Source: Acidobacteriota bacterium | GTDB lineage: Bacteria > Acidobacteriota > Terriglobia > Bryobacterales > Bryobacteraceae | Assembly: GCA_016185425.1 (NCBI GenBank) | Contig: JACPNQ010000034.1 | Span: 473,006-537,005 of the forward strand | DNA length: 64,000 nt | Direction of reading: 5' to 3' | Part shown: positions 1-9,688 of the stretch, one piece after another | How the letters are laid out: the number at the start of each line of letters is the position of its first letter | How positions within the stretch are numbered: position 1 is the stretch's first letter | The notes under the pieces: model-generated | Seen by the model: only the letters and a program-made list of their open reading frames with translations | Database searches by the model: none | What the model was told of the DNA's origin: nothing | Program-made: the position numbers and the translations under genes

Positions 1-1
1 G

Positions 2-784
2 CGTGCCCTCCGCCCGGAGAACTCGCTCCCCGCGTTCGCCTACGCCATCGAACAGGGAGTGGATGTGTTGGAGATGGACCTGGCGGTCACCAAGGACGAT
101 ATTTTGGTCGTCTCGCACGACCCCAAAATGAATCCCGTGTTCTGCGTGGGGCCCGAAGGATCCAAAGGGTCGCAGCCGTTAATTCACAGTATGACGCTTG
201 CCGAACTACGCAAATGGGATTGCGGCGGGAAGGCCAATCCGGGCTTCCCCAAGCAGCAAGCTATACCCGGTACTCGCGTTCCGACGCTGCAGGAGGTTTT
301 CGATCTCGTCAAGAGCAAGAAGTCCAATGTAGAGTTCAACATCGAGACAAAAATCTCCCCCGCTCGTCCCGAACAGACTCCCACTCCGGAGCGCTTCGCC
401 GAATTGGTGCTCGAAGTGGTTCGCAAGAACGGCCTGACCAGCCGCGTTATTCTCCAATCTTTCGATTTCCGGACGCTTCACGCCATGAGCCGAATGGAGC
501 CCAAGCTTCGTCTTGCCGCACTCTACCCCGAACACCCCAGCCTGCCCCACCGGACCTTGCTGGATCTCGCGAAGGCCGCGGGGTCCGGGATTGTCAGTCC
601 CCACTTCCTCACCGTAAGGCCGGAAGAGGTCGCTGCCGCTCACCAGGCAGGACTCGAAGTCGTCCCGTGGACGGCCAACGAACCGGCCATCTGGGACAAA
701 CTGATTGCCGCCAAAGTCGATGCCATCATCTCCGACGATCCGGCCGCACTGATCGCCTACCTGAAGTCCAAAGGCCTGCGCTAG
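2..784 (+). CDS. glycerophosphodiester phosphodiesterase (5' end outside window)
   Basis: GDPD-family phosphodiesterase, which hydrolyses glycerophosphodiesters to glycerol-3-phosphate and an alcohol. The reading frame is open from the first bases of the window. It begins with RALRPENSLPAFAYAIEQG, the family core that follows the HRG motif, so the start codon and first catalytic His lie to the left. Also visible are the metal/acid segment EMDLAVTKDD, the second catalytic His in VVSHDP, a central FNIETK strand and the C-terminal VVPWTANEP and DAIISDDP elements. About 260 residues are visible, nearly the full family length. Any signal peptide would lie upstream. The gene converges on the next one with a 4-base overlap of their ends. 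Confidence 0.93.
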   Translation, partial: RALRPENSLPAFAYAIEQGVDVLEMDLAVTKDDILVVSHDPKMNPVFCVGPEGSKGSQPLIHSMTLAELRKWDCGGKANPGFPKQQAIPGTRVPTLQEVFDLVKSKKSNVEFNIETKISPARPEQTPTPERFAELVLEVVRKNGLTSRVILQSFDFRTLHAMSRMEPKLRLAALYPEHPSLPHRTLLDLAKAAGSGIVSPHFLTVRPEEVAAAHQAGLEVVPWTANEPAIWDKLIAAKVDAIISDDPAALIAYLKSKGLR

Positions 785-1821
785 GGCTTCTTTTTCTTCG
801 CCGCGGTTTCCAATCCCTTTAGAATCTCGTCAATCGCAGCGCCGTGCGTCCCGGCGGCCCATGTCTCCTGGATCTTGGGTTCCTCCCACCCCGCCGTACG
901 CGCCAGCAGTATAAAGCCGGGCAAGGCATGCGGCAAATGCTTCCAACGCGCCATGTCGACCATCGAATCAAGCGCCCTGTCTTTCAGCATCGCAAGGGTC
1001 TGCGGATCGCGGCTTTCCGTCATCGACACCAACGCATACGCCGCCTTGTTACGATCGCCCCAGGTCAGCGAGTTCATCTGTTCCACAAACCACGTCGGGC
1101 TGATCACCAACCCTGTCTCCGGCTTGAGCTTTGCCAGCACCGCCAGCGCCGCCAGCGAGCGCATCGCGTTGTTCCGTACGCCATCGTCCGGGTCGCGAAC
1201 CGCGTACTGCAGATCGTCGAGAATCCGCTCCTTTTTCGTCGCGTAGGCGATCACGTAGGCCGCGATAGCGCGCTCGGTTTCGTCGGCACTCTTCCGTAGG
1301 ACATCGCGGATGGCTGCCAGATTGGCATCGGCCATTTCCGGGAATTTCAGCTGCTGCTCGCGGGCCGCCGCGTATTGCATCAGGCTATGACCGCTGGTGA
1401 GGTCCTCTTCGGCTTTTCCTTCACGGACCGCTATCTGGACCTGCTCCATGAAGGCATTCCACGTGTCGACAATCGGCTCAGGCAGCCGGACTTTTTCATC
1501 AGCCGGCTGCTCGTGGTATTCGAAGACCGGCGCGCCTTTTTCCAGAATACCGACGTACAGTATGGCGTTACCCTTTTCGCAGCACACCGCTTCCAGTTGC
1601 GCGCGGACAACGTAATTCACCAGCTCGATTTGCTCCTCGATCTCTCCCTTGGAGCGGGGAAGCGCGCCACCCACCTTCACTTCCAGCGCCTTTTCCACGC
1701 GTTCGCGGCTGGCCTTTTTGAGTCCGAAATAGTCGATCAGGCCGATCTTCGGCAGAGTGACGGGCTGCCCCCAGGCGAGGGCAGCCGCAAACAAACAGAG
1801 CAGCGATTTACAAACGGTCAC
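781..1821 (-). CDS. exported HEAT-repeat-like protein of unknown function
   Basis: A 346-residue protein with an N-terminal signal peptide (KSLLCLFAAALAWGQ). Residues about 140-300 are alpha-helical repeats resembling HEAT/armadillo units, for example the stretch containing AVRDPDDGVRNNAMRSLAAL. The C-terminus is lysine rich. The start is GTG and I see no clear Shine-Dalgarno sequence, so the exact start is uncertain. It lies 32 bases downstream of the DUF4870-like gene on the same strand and may be co-transcribed with it. HEAT repeats usually support protein-protein contacts; no enzymatic motif is visible. Function unknown. Confidence 0.75.
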   Translation of the reverse strand: MTVCKSLLCLFAAALAWGQPVTLPKIGLIDYFGLKKASRERVEKALEVKVGGALPRSKGEIEEQIELVNYVVRAQLEAVCCEKGNAILYVGILEKGAPVFEYHEQPADEKVRLPEPIVDTWNAFMEQVQIAVREGKAEEDLTSGHSLMQYAAAREQQLKFPEMADANLAAIRDVLRKSADETERAIAAYVIAYATKKERILDDLQYAVRDPDDGVRNNAMRSLAALAVLAKLKPETGLVISPTWFVEQMNSLTWGDRNKAAYALVSMTESRDPQTLAMLKDRALDSMVDMARWKHLPHALPGFILLARTAGWEEPKIQETWAAGTHGAAIDEILKGLETAAKKKKP

Positions 1822-1853
1822 GAAGGATTCGACGCGGCCCAGGGGGGATCCGG

Positions 1854-2531
1854 CTACGCCTGTTTTTCAGCCAAGTCGCCGATCACCGGGATCTTGAACT
1901 TCTCGCGGTTGTAGGCCTTGTACATCAGGAAAGCCCACGCGGCGAATATGAGCAACGAAATGCCCAGGCGGAGCAGACTCAGTATCGTCCACAAACCATA
2001 CGGCAAGGCCGTGAACAGGATACTGAAGACGATTACCAGGACAATTTGCAAGGCAATAATGGCGCAGCCGAAGAAAATGGCCTGAAACGCGTGGAAGCGA
2101 ATGTTCTTGTTCTTGTTGTACGGCTCCATCACCAGAAAGAGGACGCCGGTGATGATTGTCAGTAAATAGCAGAGCGCGGAAGCGACGTTTTCTTCCATGC
2201 CGCCCGCAGCGGGCGCCGGTTGCCCATACTGCGGTTGGCCATATTGCTGTTGGCCGTACGGCTGTTGCGGTTGGCCATATTGCTGCTGAGGCTGCCCATA
2301 TTGCTGTTGCGGCGGCTGCCCATACTGCTGTTGCGGCGCCTGCGGGGGCTGCTGCGGTTGCTGCGGTTGTTGAGGCTGCTGCCAGGCGCCCGGCTGCTGT
2401 GGATGAGGCTGCTGCGGCTGCTGCGGCGGATAAGCCTGCTGCGGCGCCTGCGGTGGCGCGGCTATTGGTGTACCGCAGCGCTGACAAAAGGGGCCCTGAA
2501 CCGGCGCGCCGCATTTGGGACAAAAAGCCAT
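1854..2531 (-). CDS. zinc-ribbon protein with Q/P/Y/G-rich linker and DUF4870-like membrane domain
   Basis: 225 residues in three parts. Residues 1-22 hold a double-CxxC zinc ribbon (CPKCG at 4-8, CQRCG at 16-20). Residues about 25-108 are a low-complexity tract of Q, P, Y and G with repeated QQYGQP units. Residues about 115-208 form a membrane domain with three to four helices (CYLLTIITGVLFLVMEP; FHAFQAIFFGCAIIALQIVL; LLRLGISLLIFAAWAFLMYKAY) whose KNIRFHAFQ signature is typical of the DUF4870/Tic20-like family. The start is supported by GGAGGAAA eight bases upstream. The cellular role of this family is not established. The cytoplasmic tail could be a recruitment or condensation region. Confidence 0.85.
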   Translation of the reverse strand: MAFCPKCGAPVQGPFCQRCGTPIAAPPQAPQQAYPPQQPQQPHPQQPGAWQQPQQPQQPQQPPQAPQQQYGQPPQQQYGQPQQQYGQPQQPYGQQQYGQPQYGQPAPAAGGMEENVASALCYLLTIITGVLFLVMEPYNKNKNIRFHAFQAIFFGCAIIALQIVLVIVFSILFTALPYGLWTILSLLRLGISLLIFAAWAFLMYKAYNREKFKIPVIGDLAEKQA

Positions 2532-2590
2532 GGGTCGTTTCCTCCGTTTAGGTAACGCGCATTACGTCTCCTGAGATTATCAGGATTCCC

Positions 2591-2625
2591 AAAAAAAAGA
2601 AGGCCGGGGGAGGTACCCGGCCTTC
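2591..2625 (-). terminator. intrinsic terminator of the leftward TonB receptor gene
   Basis: A perfect 10-bp inverted repeat GAAGGCCGGG / CCCGGCCTTC (2599-2608 and 2616-2625) with a 7-base loop. On the minus strand it is followed directly by a run of eight T residues. It lies 24 bases past the stop codon of the receptor gene at 2649-5702. Confidence 0.9.
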
Positions 2626-2648
2626 TTCGGTCTGCGGATCGGATCGGT

Positions 2649-5600
2649 CTAGAACACGAAACGGACGCTAAACTGCGCGCGGCGCGCGTTCGTGCCATCG
2701 GGGAAGCCCTGGCTGGCCGAACCTTCGCCGAGACGCGGAGTGGGAGTCAGGATCATGTTTGCAGCCGAGTACGCCTGCCCGTTCACCGCGGTGTCCGCCG
2801 TATGGTTGAACACGTTGAACGCTTCGAAGTTCAGGAAGAGTTGATAGCGTTCGGTGAGCGCCAGGATCTTAGTGAGCCGCGAATCCAGGCGGACAGTATG
2901 ATCGACGAACAAGTTCGCCGCCGGAACGAACGGCACGCGGCTGGAACCGCCGAAGCCATTCAGCGACGTAGTGAAGGCCGCGCCTGCGAAGGGGTTGCCG
3001 TTGACCGAGATCGTCTGCGTCTGCGGCTGTGTGCTGGCGCCGGTGAAAATGTTGGACAACTGCCAGCCGTTCACGACGAACTTCGAGAACCAGCCGGTTT
3101 TCTTCGTGAACACCGGCGTGAAGATGGCGGTGCCGACGAAGCGGTGCCGCTGATCAAGCGAGGAGGTTGACTTGTCCAGTGCGTAATTGCCGTTGAACAA
3201 CGAACCGGGACGGCCCGAGTAGAATACGTTGTTGTTGGCTCCGCCCTGATTCAAATCAATGGCGTGCGACCAGGTATAGGCAACCGAGCCTTCCCACATC
3301 TTGGAGAAGCGCTTGCGCATCTGGACGACCATCGCGTCGTAGTAGCTGCGGCCGCCATTTTCGATCTGGTTGACGCTACGCCACCGATTGTCGATGCGGT
3401 TCGCGAGGCGGTAGGTAGGCGTCGTGTAGCTGCCGACCTGATTGCCGCTGAAGTCGTTGATGCGATAGGTGACGGGATCGCCCAGCCCGCCGGCGTTGAG
3501 GTCGCGAACCGTGTAGAGTTGCACGCCACGGCTCCAAAGGTAGGAGACGGTGAGGCCGATATCGCGAGTGACTTCATGCTCGATTCCGACGTCGCCCTGC
3601 TGGGTGTAAGGATTGCGAAGGTTCTTGTCCGGTACCGAAATGTCGATGGTGCCAGCGGGTGGGTTGCGATCGATCCCGGAGAGAATGGCCGGAAACACCG
3701 GCGCGATTGCCAGATCGGCGGGGACCGCCGCGTTGAGGGTGATCGGCCGCTGGACGACGCCGTTTTCGAGATGCAGCGTGTTGACGAGGCCACCGGGCGT
3801 GCGGGCATAGAAGATACCATATCCCGCGCGGAGCACCGTCTTGTTGTTATTCATCGAATACGCAAAGCCGAAGCGAGGCGCGAAGTTCTTGCCGTAGGAA
3901 GGAATATGGCTCGTCTGGGCGGCATAATCCGGATTGATGATTCGGGGCTGCGTGAAGTTCTGATACTCGTAGCGGAGGCCATAGTTTAGGGTCAGGTTCT
4001 TGGTGAGACGGAACTGATCCTGCGCATAGAGGCTGAAGTCTCGAATGGTTGTATCGACAACGGAAGTGCCGAAGCGCTGCGCGAACGTGGTATAGCGTTT
4101 GGCCCCGGTGGTATTGCCGGTCAAGTCCTGCGCGAAGGCGGTGAACGAAGGATAGACGTACGTGCCGTTCCGATTGCGCAGAATGTCGTTGTAGTCTTCG
4201 GCGTTGACGAAGTCGCCGCCGAACTTGATGGTGTGTTTGCCGATGGTCCAGGTGAGGTTGTCGGCGATCTGATGCTTGCTTTCGGACGGGTTCAGGCGGG
4301 GATAAGCATCCGCAACGCCGAGATTCGTCTGGCCCTGTACGGTAATCTGAACGCGGCCGGTGAGCGCTGGGATCAGCGAGTCGGCTACGTCGTCGAACAG
4401 GCGGTCCTTGAACCAGCCGTAGCGAACTTCATTGACGATGCTGTTGGTCGGGATGGATGTCCATGAGGCGCGGCCGTAACGGGTGCGTACCGTAGAGTTG
4501 GCGTTGTTTCCTACGCCGTTGCCGTTGTTGAGAACGGCCTGCGTCTGAATGCCGTTGGGCGAGATCCAGCGCAGATAATTGAACGAGAGGCTGACGGCGT
4601 TGCGCTCAGTGGGGCGCCAGTCGAGCTTGGCGAAGCCGAGCTCGGAGTTGGCTGTCCGTTCCAACACCTGGAACTGCCGTCCCAGGAAGCTCTGCGCGGC
4701 CTGGCATTGGGAGGCTGTGGCTGTGCAAGTGCCGACGAAAGTACCGTTGGCGTCGAACAGCGGAGGGCGCGTGAGAGAAGCGACGAGGGGAAAGTTGCGG
4801 CGGGTCGATTCGAGATTCACGAAATAGAAGAGCTTGTCCTTCTTGATGGGGCCGCCGACAGAGCCGCCGAACTGGTTGCGCTTCTCTTCGGGGTTGACGG
4901 TCGAATACGGGTCACGCGCATTGAAGTCCTGATTGCGAAAGAACCAGTAGGCGGTTCCGTGCACATTATTGCCGCCGGAGCGGGTAACCGTGTTGATCAC
5001 GCCGCCGGACGCGCGGCCAAATTCCGCCGAGTAGCCGTTGGAGAGCACCTGGAATTCCTGGACGGCATCCTGAGAGATCTGGGTGCTGATGCGTGTGCGG
5101 CCGGCGTTCTCGTTGTAAAAGTTGTTAGTGGTGTCGTTGCCATCGGTGAGGAACGCGTTTCCGCCCGCGATTCCCTTGAAGCTGACGAGGCCGAATGTGC
5201 CGTCGGGCACAACGGCGGGGGTGAGAAGCACGAACGCGTCAACGCGGCGGCCGTTGATCGGCAGATCCTGGATCTGCTTGCTATTCACGACCTGGGAGAT
5301 ACCGGTCTTGGTGGATTCGACGATGGGAGCGGCATCGGAGACATCAACCTGCGTCGCGGCGCCGGCGACAGCCAGCGGTACATTGATCTGCACGTTCTGA
5401 CCGACGAGGACTTCGATGTCCTTCACCTCGAAGCCTTTGAACCCATCTTTGCTGACGCGGACGGCATAGCCCGGGGCTGGGACGAGGGCCGGGGCGGCGA
5501 AGACGCCCGCGTCGTTTGAGGTTAGGGTACGGCGAATGCCTTTCGCTGTGTTTTCTACGGTGACATTGGCGGATGGGACAACGGCACCGGAAGCGTCACG

Positions 5601-5702
5601 GACTACGCCGGAAATGCCGCCAAACCCAGCAACGGCTTGCGCGAGAAGTCCCACGGGCAAGCAGAGCAGTAGCATGGCTACGAGCAGTGTTTTTTTATTC
5701 AT
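2649..5702 (-). CDS. Oar-like TonB-dependent outer-membrane receptor with carboxypeptidase-regulatory domain
   Basis: 1017-residue outer-membrane protein. A signal peptide (LLVAMLLLCLPVGLLAQ) is followed by a CarboxypepD_reg/CnaB-like beta sandwich at about 25-105 (GISGVVRDASGAVVPSANV). A plug domain follows at about 115-240 (DLPINGRRVDAF; FLTDGNDTTNNFY; YSAEFGRASGGVINTVTRSG), then a long beta-barrel ending in the aromatic C-terminus FSVRFVF. The architecture is the Oar-like receptor expanded in Acidobacteriota and is presumed to import large or complex organic ligands with TonB energy. The ligand is unknown. It is transcribed divergently from a second receptor, and a strong intrinsic terminator follows it. 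Confidence 0.93.
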   Translation of the reverse strand: MNKKTLLVAMLLLCLPVGLLAQAVAGFGGISGVVRDASGAVVPSANVTVENTAKGIRRTLTSNDAGVFAAPALVPAPGYAVRVSKDGFKGFEVKDIEVLVGQNVQINVPLAVAGAATQVDVSDAAPIVESTKTGISQVVNSKQIQDLPINGRRVDAFVLLTPAVVPDGTFGLVSFKGIAGGNAFLTDGNDTTNNFYNENAGRTRISTQISQDAVQEFQVLSNGYSAEFGRASGGVINTVTRSGGNNVHGTAYWFFRNQDFNARDPYSTVNPEEKRNQFGGSVGGPIKKDKLFYFVNLESTRRNFPLVASLTRPPLFDANGTFVGTCTATASQCQAAQSFLGRQFQVLERTANSELGFAKLDWRPTERNAVSLSFNYLRWISPNGIQTQAVLNNGNGVGNNANSTVRTRYGRASWTSIPTNSIVNEVRYGWFKDRLFDDVADSLIPALTGRVQITVQGQTNLGVADAYPRLNPSESKHQIADNLTWTIGKHTIKFGGDFVNAEDYNDILRNRNGTYVYPSFTAFAQDLTGNTTGAKRYTTFAQRFGTSVVDTTIRDFSLYAQDQFRLTKNLTLNYGLRYEYQNFTQPRIINPDYAAQTSHIPSYGKNFAPRFGFAYSMNNNKTVLRAGYGIFYARTPGGLVNTLHLENGVVQRPITLNAAVPADLAIAPVFPAILSGIDRNPPAGTIDISVPDKNLRNPYTQQGDVGIEHEVTRDIGLTVSYLWSRGVQLYTVRDLNAGGLGDPVTYRINDFSGNQVGSYTTPTYRLANRIDNRWRSVNQIENGGRSYYDAMVVQMRKRFSKMWEGSVAYTWSHAIDLNQGGANNNVFYSGRPGSLFNGNYALDKSTSSLDQRHRFVGTAIFTPVFTKKTGWFSKFVVNGWQLSNIFTGASTQPQTQTISVNGNPFAGAAFTTSLNGFGGSSRVPFVPAANLFVDHTVRLDSRLTKILALTERYQLFLNFEAFNVFNHTADTAVNGQAYSAANMILTPTPRLGEGSASQGFPDGTNARRAQFSVRFVF

Positions 5703-5827
5703 AGTTGAACCAACCTCAAAGTGGTGGAGACGGGGGGATGCCTCATTTTAACAAACGCCCGTTACGGCTTCGTTTCGATCTATTGCCGCCCAATCGTAAA
5801 CATTTTGGGATATAGTTGCTGTTACCG

Positions 5828-5847
5828 GCGAGCTGTAACGGGCTCGC
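5828..5847 (+). promoter_or_regulatory. short hairpin in the leader of the rightward TonB receptor gene
   Basis: Perfect 6-bp inverted repeat GCGAGC / GCTCGC around an 8-base loop, ending 26 bases before the ATG at 5874. It lies in the 171-bp divergent region between two receptor genes. It could be a leader hairpin or a regulator site. No convincing promoter hexamer pair was found there. Confidence 0.3.
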
Positions 5848-5873
5848 GTACAAATGCTTGGGGAGTGAAATCC

Positions 5874-8800
5874 ATGAATCGGCTAATTGCCCTTGCCGGC
5901 ATGTCGTGTGCGCTCATGTACGCGCAAGAGTTTCGATCCACAATATCTGGCCGGGTCACCGATCCAACAGGCGCCGCCGTGCCGGGCGTCAAGATTCAAG
6001 CGACCGAAAAGAACACGGGCGCAAAGGCCGAAACGACGACTGGCGGAGAGGGTGAGTACTCACTGCCATTCCTGCCGCCGGGTCCCTATTCCATTTCGGC
6101 GGAGCATAGCGGGTTTAAGAAGCATGTGCAGGACGGCGTGACCGTCGGTACGAATGTGCGTTTGGCGATCGACATTACTTTGCAACTGGGCAGCCAGACT
6201 GACGCGATTACGGTATCGGCGGACGTGGCCATGTTGCAGACGAATACGGCATCGGTGGGTCAAGTGATCGCTGAGAAGCAGATTTCGTTGATGCCAATGA
6301 ACGGACGCACGCCGTTGACGTTGGCACAGTTGGCGTACGGCGTGACGCCGTCGTCTGATCCGCGCTTCACGCGGCCGTTCGACAATGCCGGACCTTCCGG
6401 ATTCTCAATGGGCGGCGGCCAAGGTCAAACGAACGAGTTGCTGCTCGATGGGTCGCCCGACATGACGCGCAATCGCCGCGTCGCGTATAACCCGCCCGTG
6501 GATGCTGTGCAGGAGATCAAGGTCGAAGCATTCCAGCCCGACGCGGCTTACGGCAACACGGGCGGGGGCACGGTCAACGTAACCATGAAGGGTGGGACGA
6601 ACACTTTTCATGGATCGTTATATGAATTTCACCAGAACCAGCGGTTGAAGGCCGCACCGTTCTTCACGAACGCGAACCGGCAGGTGAAGCCGGTAACTCG
6701 TTTCAACCAGTACGGGCTTACGGTTGGCGGGCCGATCACGATTCCGAAACTGTTGGACGGAAAGAATAAGTTGTTCTTCTTCTTTGGGGCGGAGGGGATC
6801 CGGCAGTCTGAGCCCGAGCCGACGTTCTCCACAGTACCGACCGAAGCGCAGCGGAATGGCGATTTTTCGCAACTCCTCTCCGTTGGAAGTATTTACCAGC
6901 TCTACGATCCAAAGACAGCGGTGGCTGAAGGTAGCCGCATCCGGCGTCAGGTCTATCCCGGCAACCGAATCCCATCGAGCCTGCTGAGCCCCATTTCGAA
7001 GAATTTCCTTCAGTTCCTGCCTGCACCGAATACGACCGGCACGGCGGACGGCACGAACAATTACTTCAACAACGCGATTCGATCGGACACGTTCTCTTCG
7101 TTCATGGGCCGTATCGATGTGAATGCTTCCGACAGACACAAATTCTTTCTCTCCGGACGGTATAACGACCGGATCGAGAATCGCGGCAACCGGTTTTCCA
7201 ACATTGCTACCGGCAACTTTCTCCTACGCACGAACTGGGGCGTCACATTCGACGATGTGTACACCATTAGTTCTTCCCTGTTCCTGAACACACGATTGAA
7301 CTGGACCCGTTTCGTCGAAGGGAACATCCGTCCACATGATGGATTCGACTTCACCACGTTAGGACTTCCCGCGTCGCTGAAGGCTTCGAGCGCGAAGCTT
7401 GTGCTGCCTCGTATCGATTTTGGTAACATCACCGACTTCGGCGATTCCGGAGGTGACCGTACGCCCTTTGACAACTACCAGATCTTCGTCGCGGCGACGA
7501 AGATTCTGAATCGCCATTCGCTCAAGTTCGGCACCGATCTGCGGACACAACGCGAAAGCTCGAACAGCTTTGGCAATTCGTCGGGTAGCTATACGTTCGC
7601 GAATACGTGGACTCGCGGTCCGCTGGACAACTCGCCGGGCGCGCCGCTAGGCCAGGATATCGGCTCGTTCCTGCTCGGTCTTCCCACCGGCGGCAGCTTT
7701 GACGTGAACGCGACGCGCACACAAAGCGCGAAGTATATGGCGTTCTTCATTCAGGACGACTACCGCGTCAGCAGCACTCTTACCTTCAACCTCGGTCTTC
7801 GCTATGAAAAGGAGACAGGGACGATAGAGCGGCATAACCGTACCGTGCGCGGGTTCGATCCGAGCGCTACCCTCTCCATCACAGCGGCGGCAAAAGCGAA
7901 TTATGCCGCCGCGCCGATCCCTCTATTGCCCGCGTCGCAATTCAATCCAGTTGGCGGCATTCTCTACGCGGACAACGGCAACCGAAACATCTATCGCCCG
8001 CCAAACAATGCCTGGAGCCCGCGGCTCGGATTCTCCTGGTCGCCGAACGTTCTTGGCGCTAAGACCGTATTGCGCGGCGGCTATGGCATTTTCTACAGCA
8101 CCTTCGGAACGACCGGCATTCAGCAGCCCGGCTTCAGCCAGACGACGCAGCTAGTCGCGTCGCTCGACAACTTTCTGACCCCGGCGACTTCGTTTGCGAA
8201 TCCATTTCCGACAGGCATTCTCGCTCCGGTAGGGGCGGCGAATGGCGTCAATACGTTTCTGGGACAAAACGTCCGGTTCAACAGCCCGAACCTGAATCAG
8301 CCGATCACTCACCGCTGGAATTTCAACATTCAGCGGGAGTTGGCGAAGAACCTGCTTCTCGAACTCGGTTACATGGGATCAAAGGTCAACAGTCTGTTAG
8401 TGACCCGAAATCTGAATTTCGTGCCGGAGCAGTACCTGTCTACTTCGCCCACGCGCGATCAGGCGAACATTGACCGTCTGACGGCGGTAGTGACGAACCC
8501 ATTCCGGAATCTGATTCCCGGAACAGGCCTGAGCGGCAGCACGACATCGACGGAGACGGTGTTGCGACGCTTCCCGCAGTTCTCCGGCGATGGCGGCGTT
8601 GTTGTGGATGGGCAAACGATCGGCTACTCGAACTTCCACATGTTCCAGGTGCGCCTGGACAAACGATTCACCAACGGTTTGCAGTTCCTGAGCAATTTCC
8701 AGTGGTCGAAGTTCATGGAGGCGACGAACCGGTTGTATGAGGCGTCCGAAGGGTTGCAGTATCGTATCGCGGGCGAAGACCGCCCGTTCCGTTTCGTGTT

Positions 8801-9299
8801 CTCGAGCACGTATGAGTTGCCGTTCGGGAAGGGGAAGCGGTTTGGGACGGGCGCCGGCCCGTGGGCAGACCGGCTGATCGGCGGTTGGCAGATGGCTGGT
8901 ATTTTGAACCTGCAATCCGGCGGCGTTGTGGAGTTTGGCAACGTGATCTACAAGGGCGGCGACTTGCAGTGGGATGCGCGGAACCTGAATCGCGCCTTCG
9001 ATACGACACTCTTTGAACGAAGCAATACGGCACAACTCGACCGCAACCGGCGGACGTTCCCGCAGTCATTTGCCAACTACCGCTCGGACAAGATCAATAA
9101 CATCGACTTCTCAATCATCAAAGCGATCCCGATCGTGGAGCGCGTGAACCTGCAGTTCCGGACGGAGGCGTTCAACCTGTTCAATCACGCGATTTTCAAT
9201 GGGCCCGACCTCGGGCCCACGAGCACGAATTTTGGCCGCATCACGTCTCAATCGAATCTGCCGAGGACGATTCAGTTGGCGCTGCGGCTGACGTTTTAG
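5874..9299 (+). CDS. Oar-like TonB-dependent outer-membrane receptor
   Basis: 1141 residues from the ATG at 5874. I chose this start because a GGGGAG ribosome-binding site precedes it and a signal peptide follows directly (LIALAGMSCALMYAQ); an in-frame ATG 153 bases upstream adds residues unlike a signal sequence. Domains: CarboxypepD_reg at about 22-105 (STISGRVTDPTGAAVPGVK), plug at about 115-240 (ELLLDGSPDMTRNRRVAYNPP; YGNTGGGTVNVTMKGGTN), then a large beta-barrel ending LALRLTF. Presumed TonB-energised uptake of an unknown ligand. It is divergent from the receptor at 2649-5702, but the two are not close copies. Confidence 0.93.
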   Translation: MNRLIALAGMSCALMYAQEFRSTISGRVTDPTGAAVPGVKIQATEKNTGAKAETTTGGEGEYSLPFLPPGPYSISAEHSGFKKHVQDGVTVGTNVRLAIDITLQLGSQTDAITVSADVAMLQTNTASVGQVIAEKQISLMPMNGRTPLTLAQLAYGVTPSSDPRFTRPFDNAGPSGFSMGGGQGQTNELLLDGSPDMTRNRRVAYNPPVDAVQEIKVEAFQPDAAYGNTGGGTVNVTMKGGTNTFHGSLYEFHQNQRLKAAPFFTNANRQVKPVTRFNQYGLTVGGPITIPKLLDGKNKLFFFFGAEGIRQSEPEPTFSTVPTEAQRNGDFSQLLSVGSIYQLYDPKTAVAEGSRIRRQVYPGNRIPSSLLSPISKNFLQFLPAPNTTGTADGTNNYFNNAIRSDTFSSFMGRIDVNASDRHKFFLSGRYNDRIENRGNRFSNIATGNFLLRTNWGVTFDDVYTISSSLFLNTRLNWTRFVEGNIRPHDGFDFTTLGLPASLKASSAKLVLPRIDFGNITDFGDSGGDRTPFDNYQIFVAATKILNRHSLKFGTDLRTQRESSNSFGNSSGSYTFANTWTRGPLDNSPGAPLGQDIGSFLLGLPTGGSFDVNATRTQSAKYMAFFIQDDYRVSSTLTFNLGLRYEKETGTIERHNRTVRGFDPSATLSITAAAKANYAAAPIPLLPASQFNPVGGILYADNGNRNIYRPPNNAWSPRLGFSWSPNVLGAKTVLRGGYGIFYSTFGTTGIQQPGFSQTTQLVASLDNFLTPATSFANPFPTGILAPVGAANGVNTFLGQNVRFNSPNLNQPITHRWNFNIQRELAKNLLLELGYMGSKVNSLLVTRNLNFVPEQYLSTSPTRDQANIDRLTAVVTNPFRNLIPGTGLSGSTTSTETVLRRFPQFSGDGGVVVDGQTIGYSNFHMFQVRLDKRFTNGLQFLSNFQWSKFMEATNRLYEASEGLQYRIAGEDRPFRFVFSSTYELPFGKGKRFGTGAGPWADRLIGGWQMAGILNLQSGGVVEFGNVIYKGGDLQWDARNLNRAFDTTLFERSNTAQLDRNRRTFPQSFANYRSDKINNIDFSIIKAIPIVERVNLQFRTEAFNLFNHAIFNGPDLGPTSTNFGRITSQSNLPRTIQLALRLTF

Positions 9300-9311
9300 G
9301 TTGGCCACTCC

Positions 9312-9632
9312 TTATGCGCCTGGGCCGCGATACTTAGTGGGGAGCGCGAGGGCCTGATCAACCTCGTCCACGGTTAAAAGCGGTGTCGTCCGGATGTTCA
9401 CTAAGCCGGTCGCTCCGGCGCCAAGCGAAATGGCCGCGGCGGCGATATTGTCAGGCGCGTCGACGATCAGGACAACATCGTCGGCGCCGAAGGCGAAATA
9501 GAAGCTTTCCACCTTCCCCTTCACCGCTTTCATGGCGGCATTTACCGCGGCCTTGCGGCCCGATGCTTTGTCTTTTGCCAGACCCTTGAGTCCGTCGGCA
9601 GTGTATGAGGCTTGCAGCAAGTATTTGGGCAT
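9312..9632 (-). CDS. GYD domain-containing protein
   Basis: 106 residues beginning MPKYLLQASYTADGLKGLAK and containing FYFAFGADDVVLIVDAPD. This is the usual pattern of the small GYD family, a ferredoxin-like alpha/beta barrel fold with no settled function. The length matches the family (about 95-110 residues). A ribosome-binding site AAAGGA lies seven bases before the start. No signal peptide, so probably cytoplasmic. Confidence 0.85.
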   Translation of the reverse strand: MPKYLLQASYTADGLKGLAKDKASGRKAAVNAAMKAVKGKVESFYFAFGADDVVLIVDAPDNIAAAAISLGAGATGLVNIRTTPLLTVDEVDQALALPTKYRGPGA

Positions 9633-9688
9633 GCAGTGTCCTTTCGGTCACTGCGAGTGTATTCCCCTCCCATCACCTGCGCAACGGG

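Noticed and set aside
2220..2480. Repeated GCTGCTGCGG-type units that might suggest a CRISPR or tandem repeat
   Set aside because: The repeat is the coding sequence of the Q/P/Y/G-rich linker, in frame and irregular; there are no spacers.
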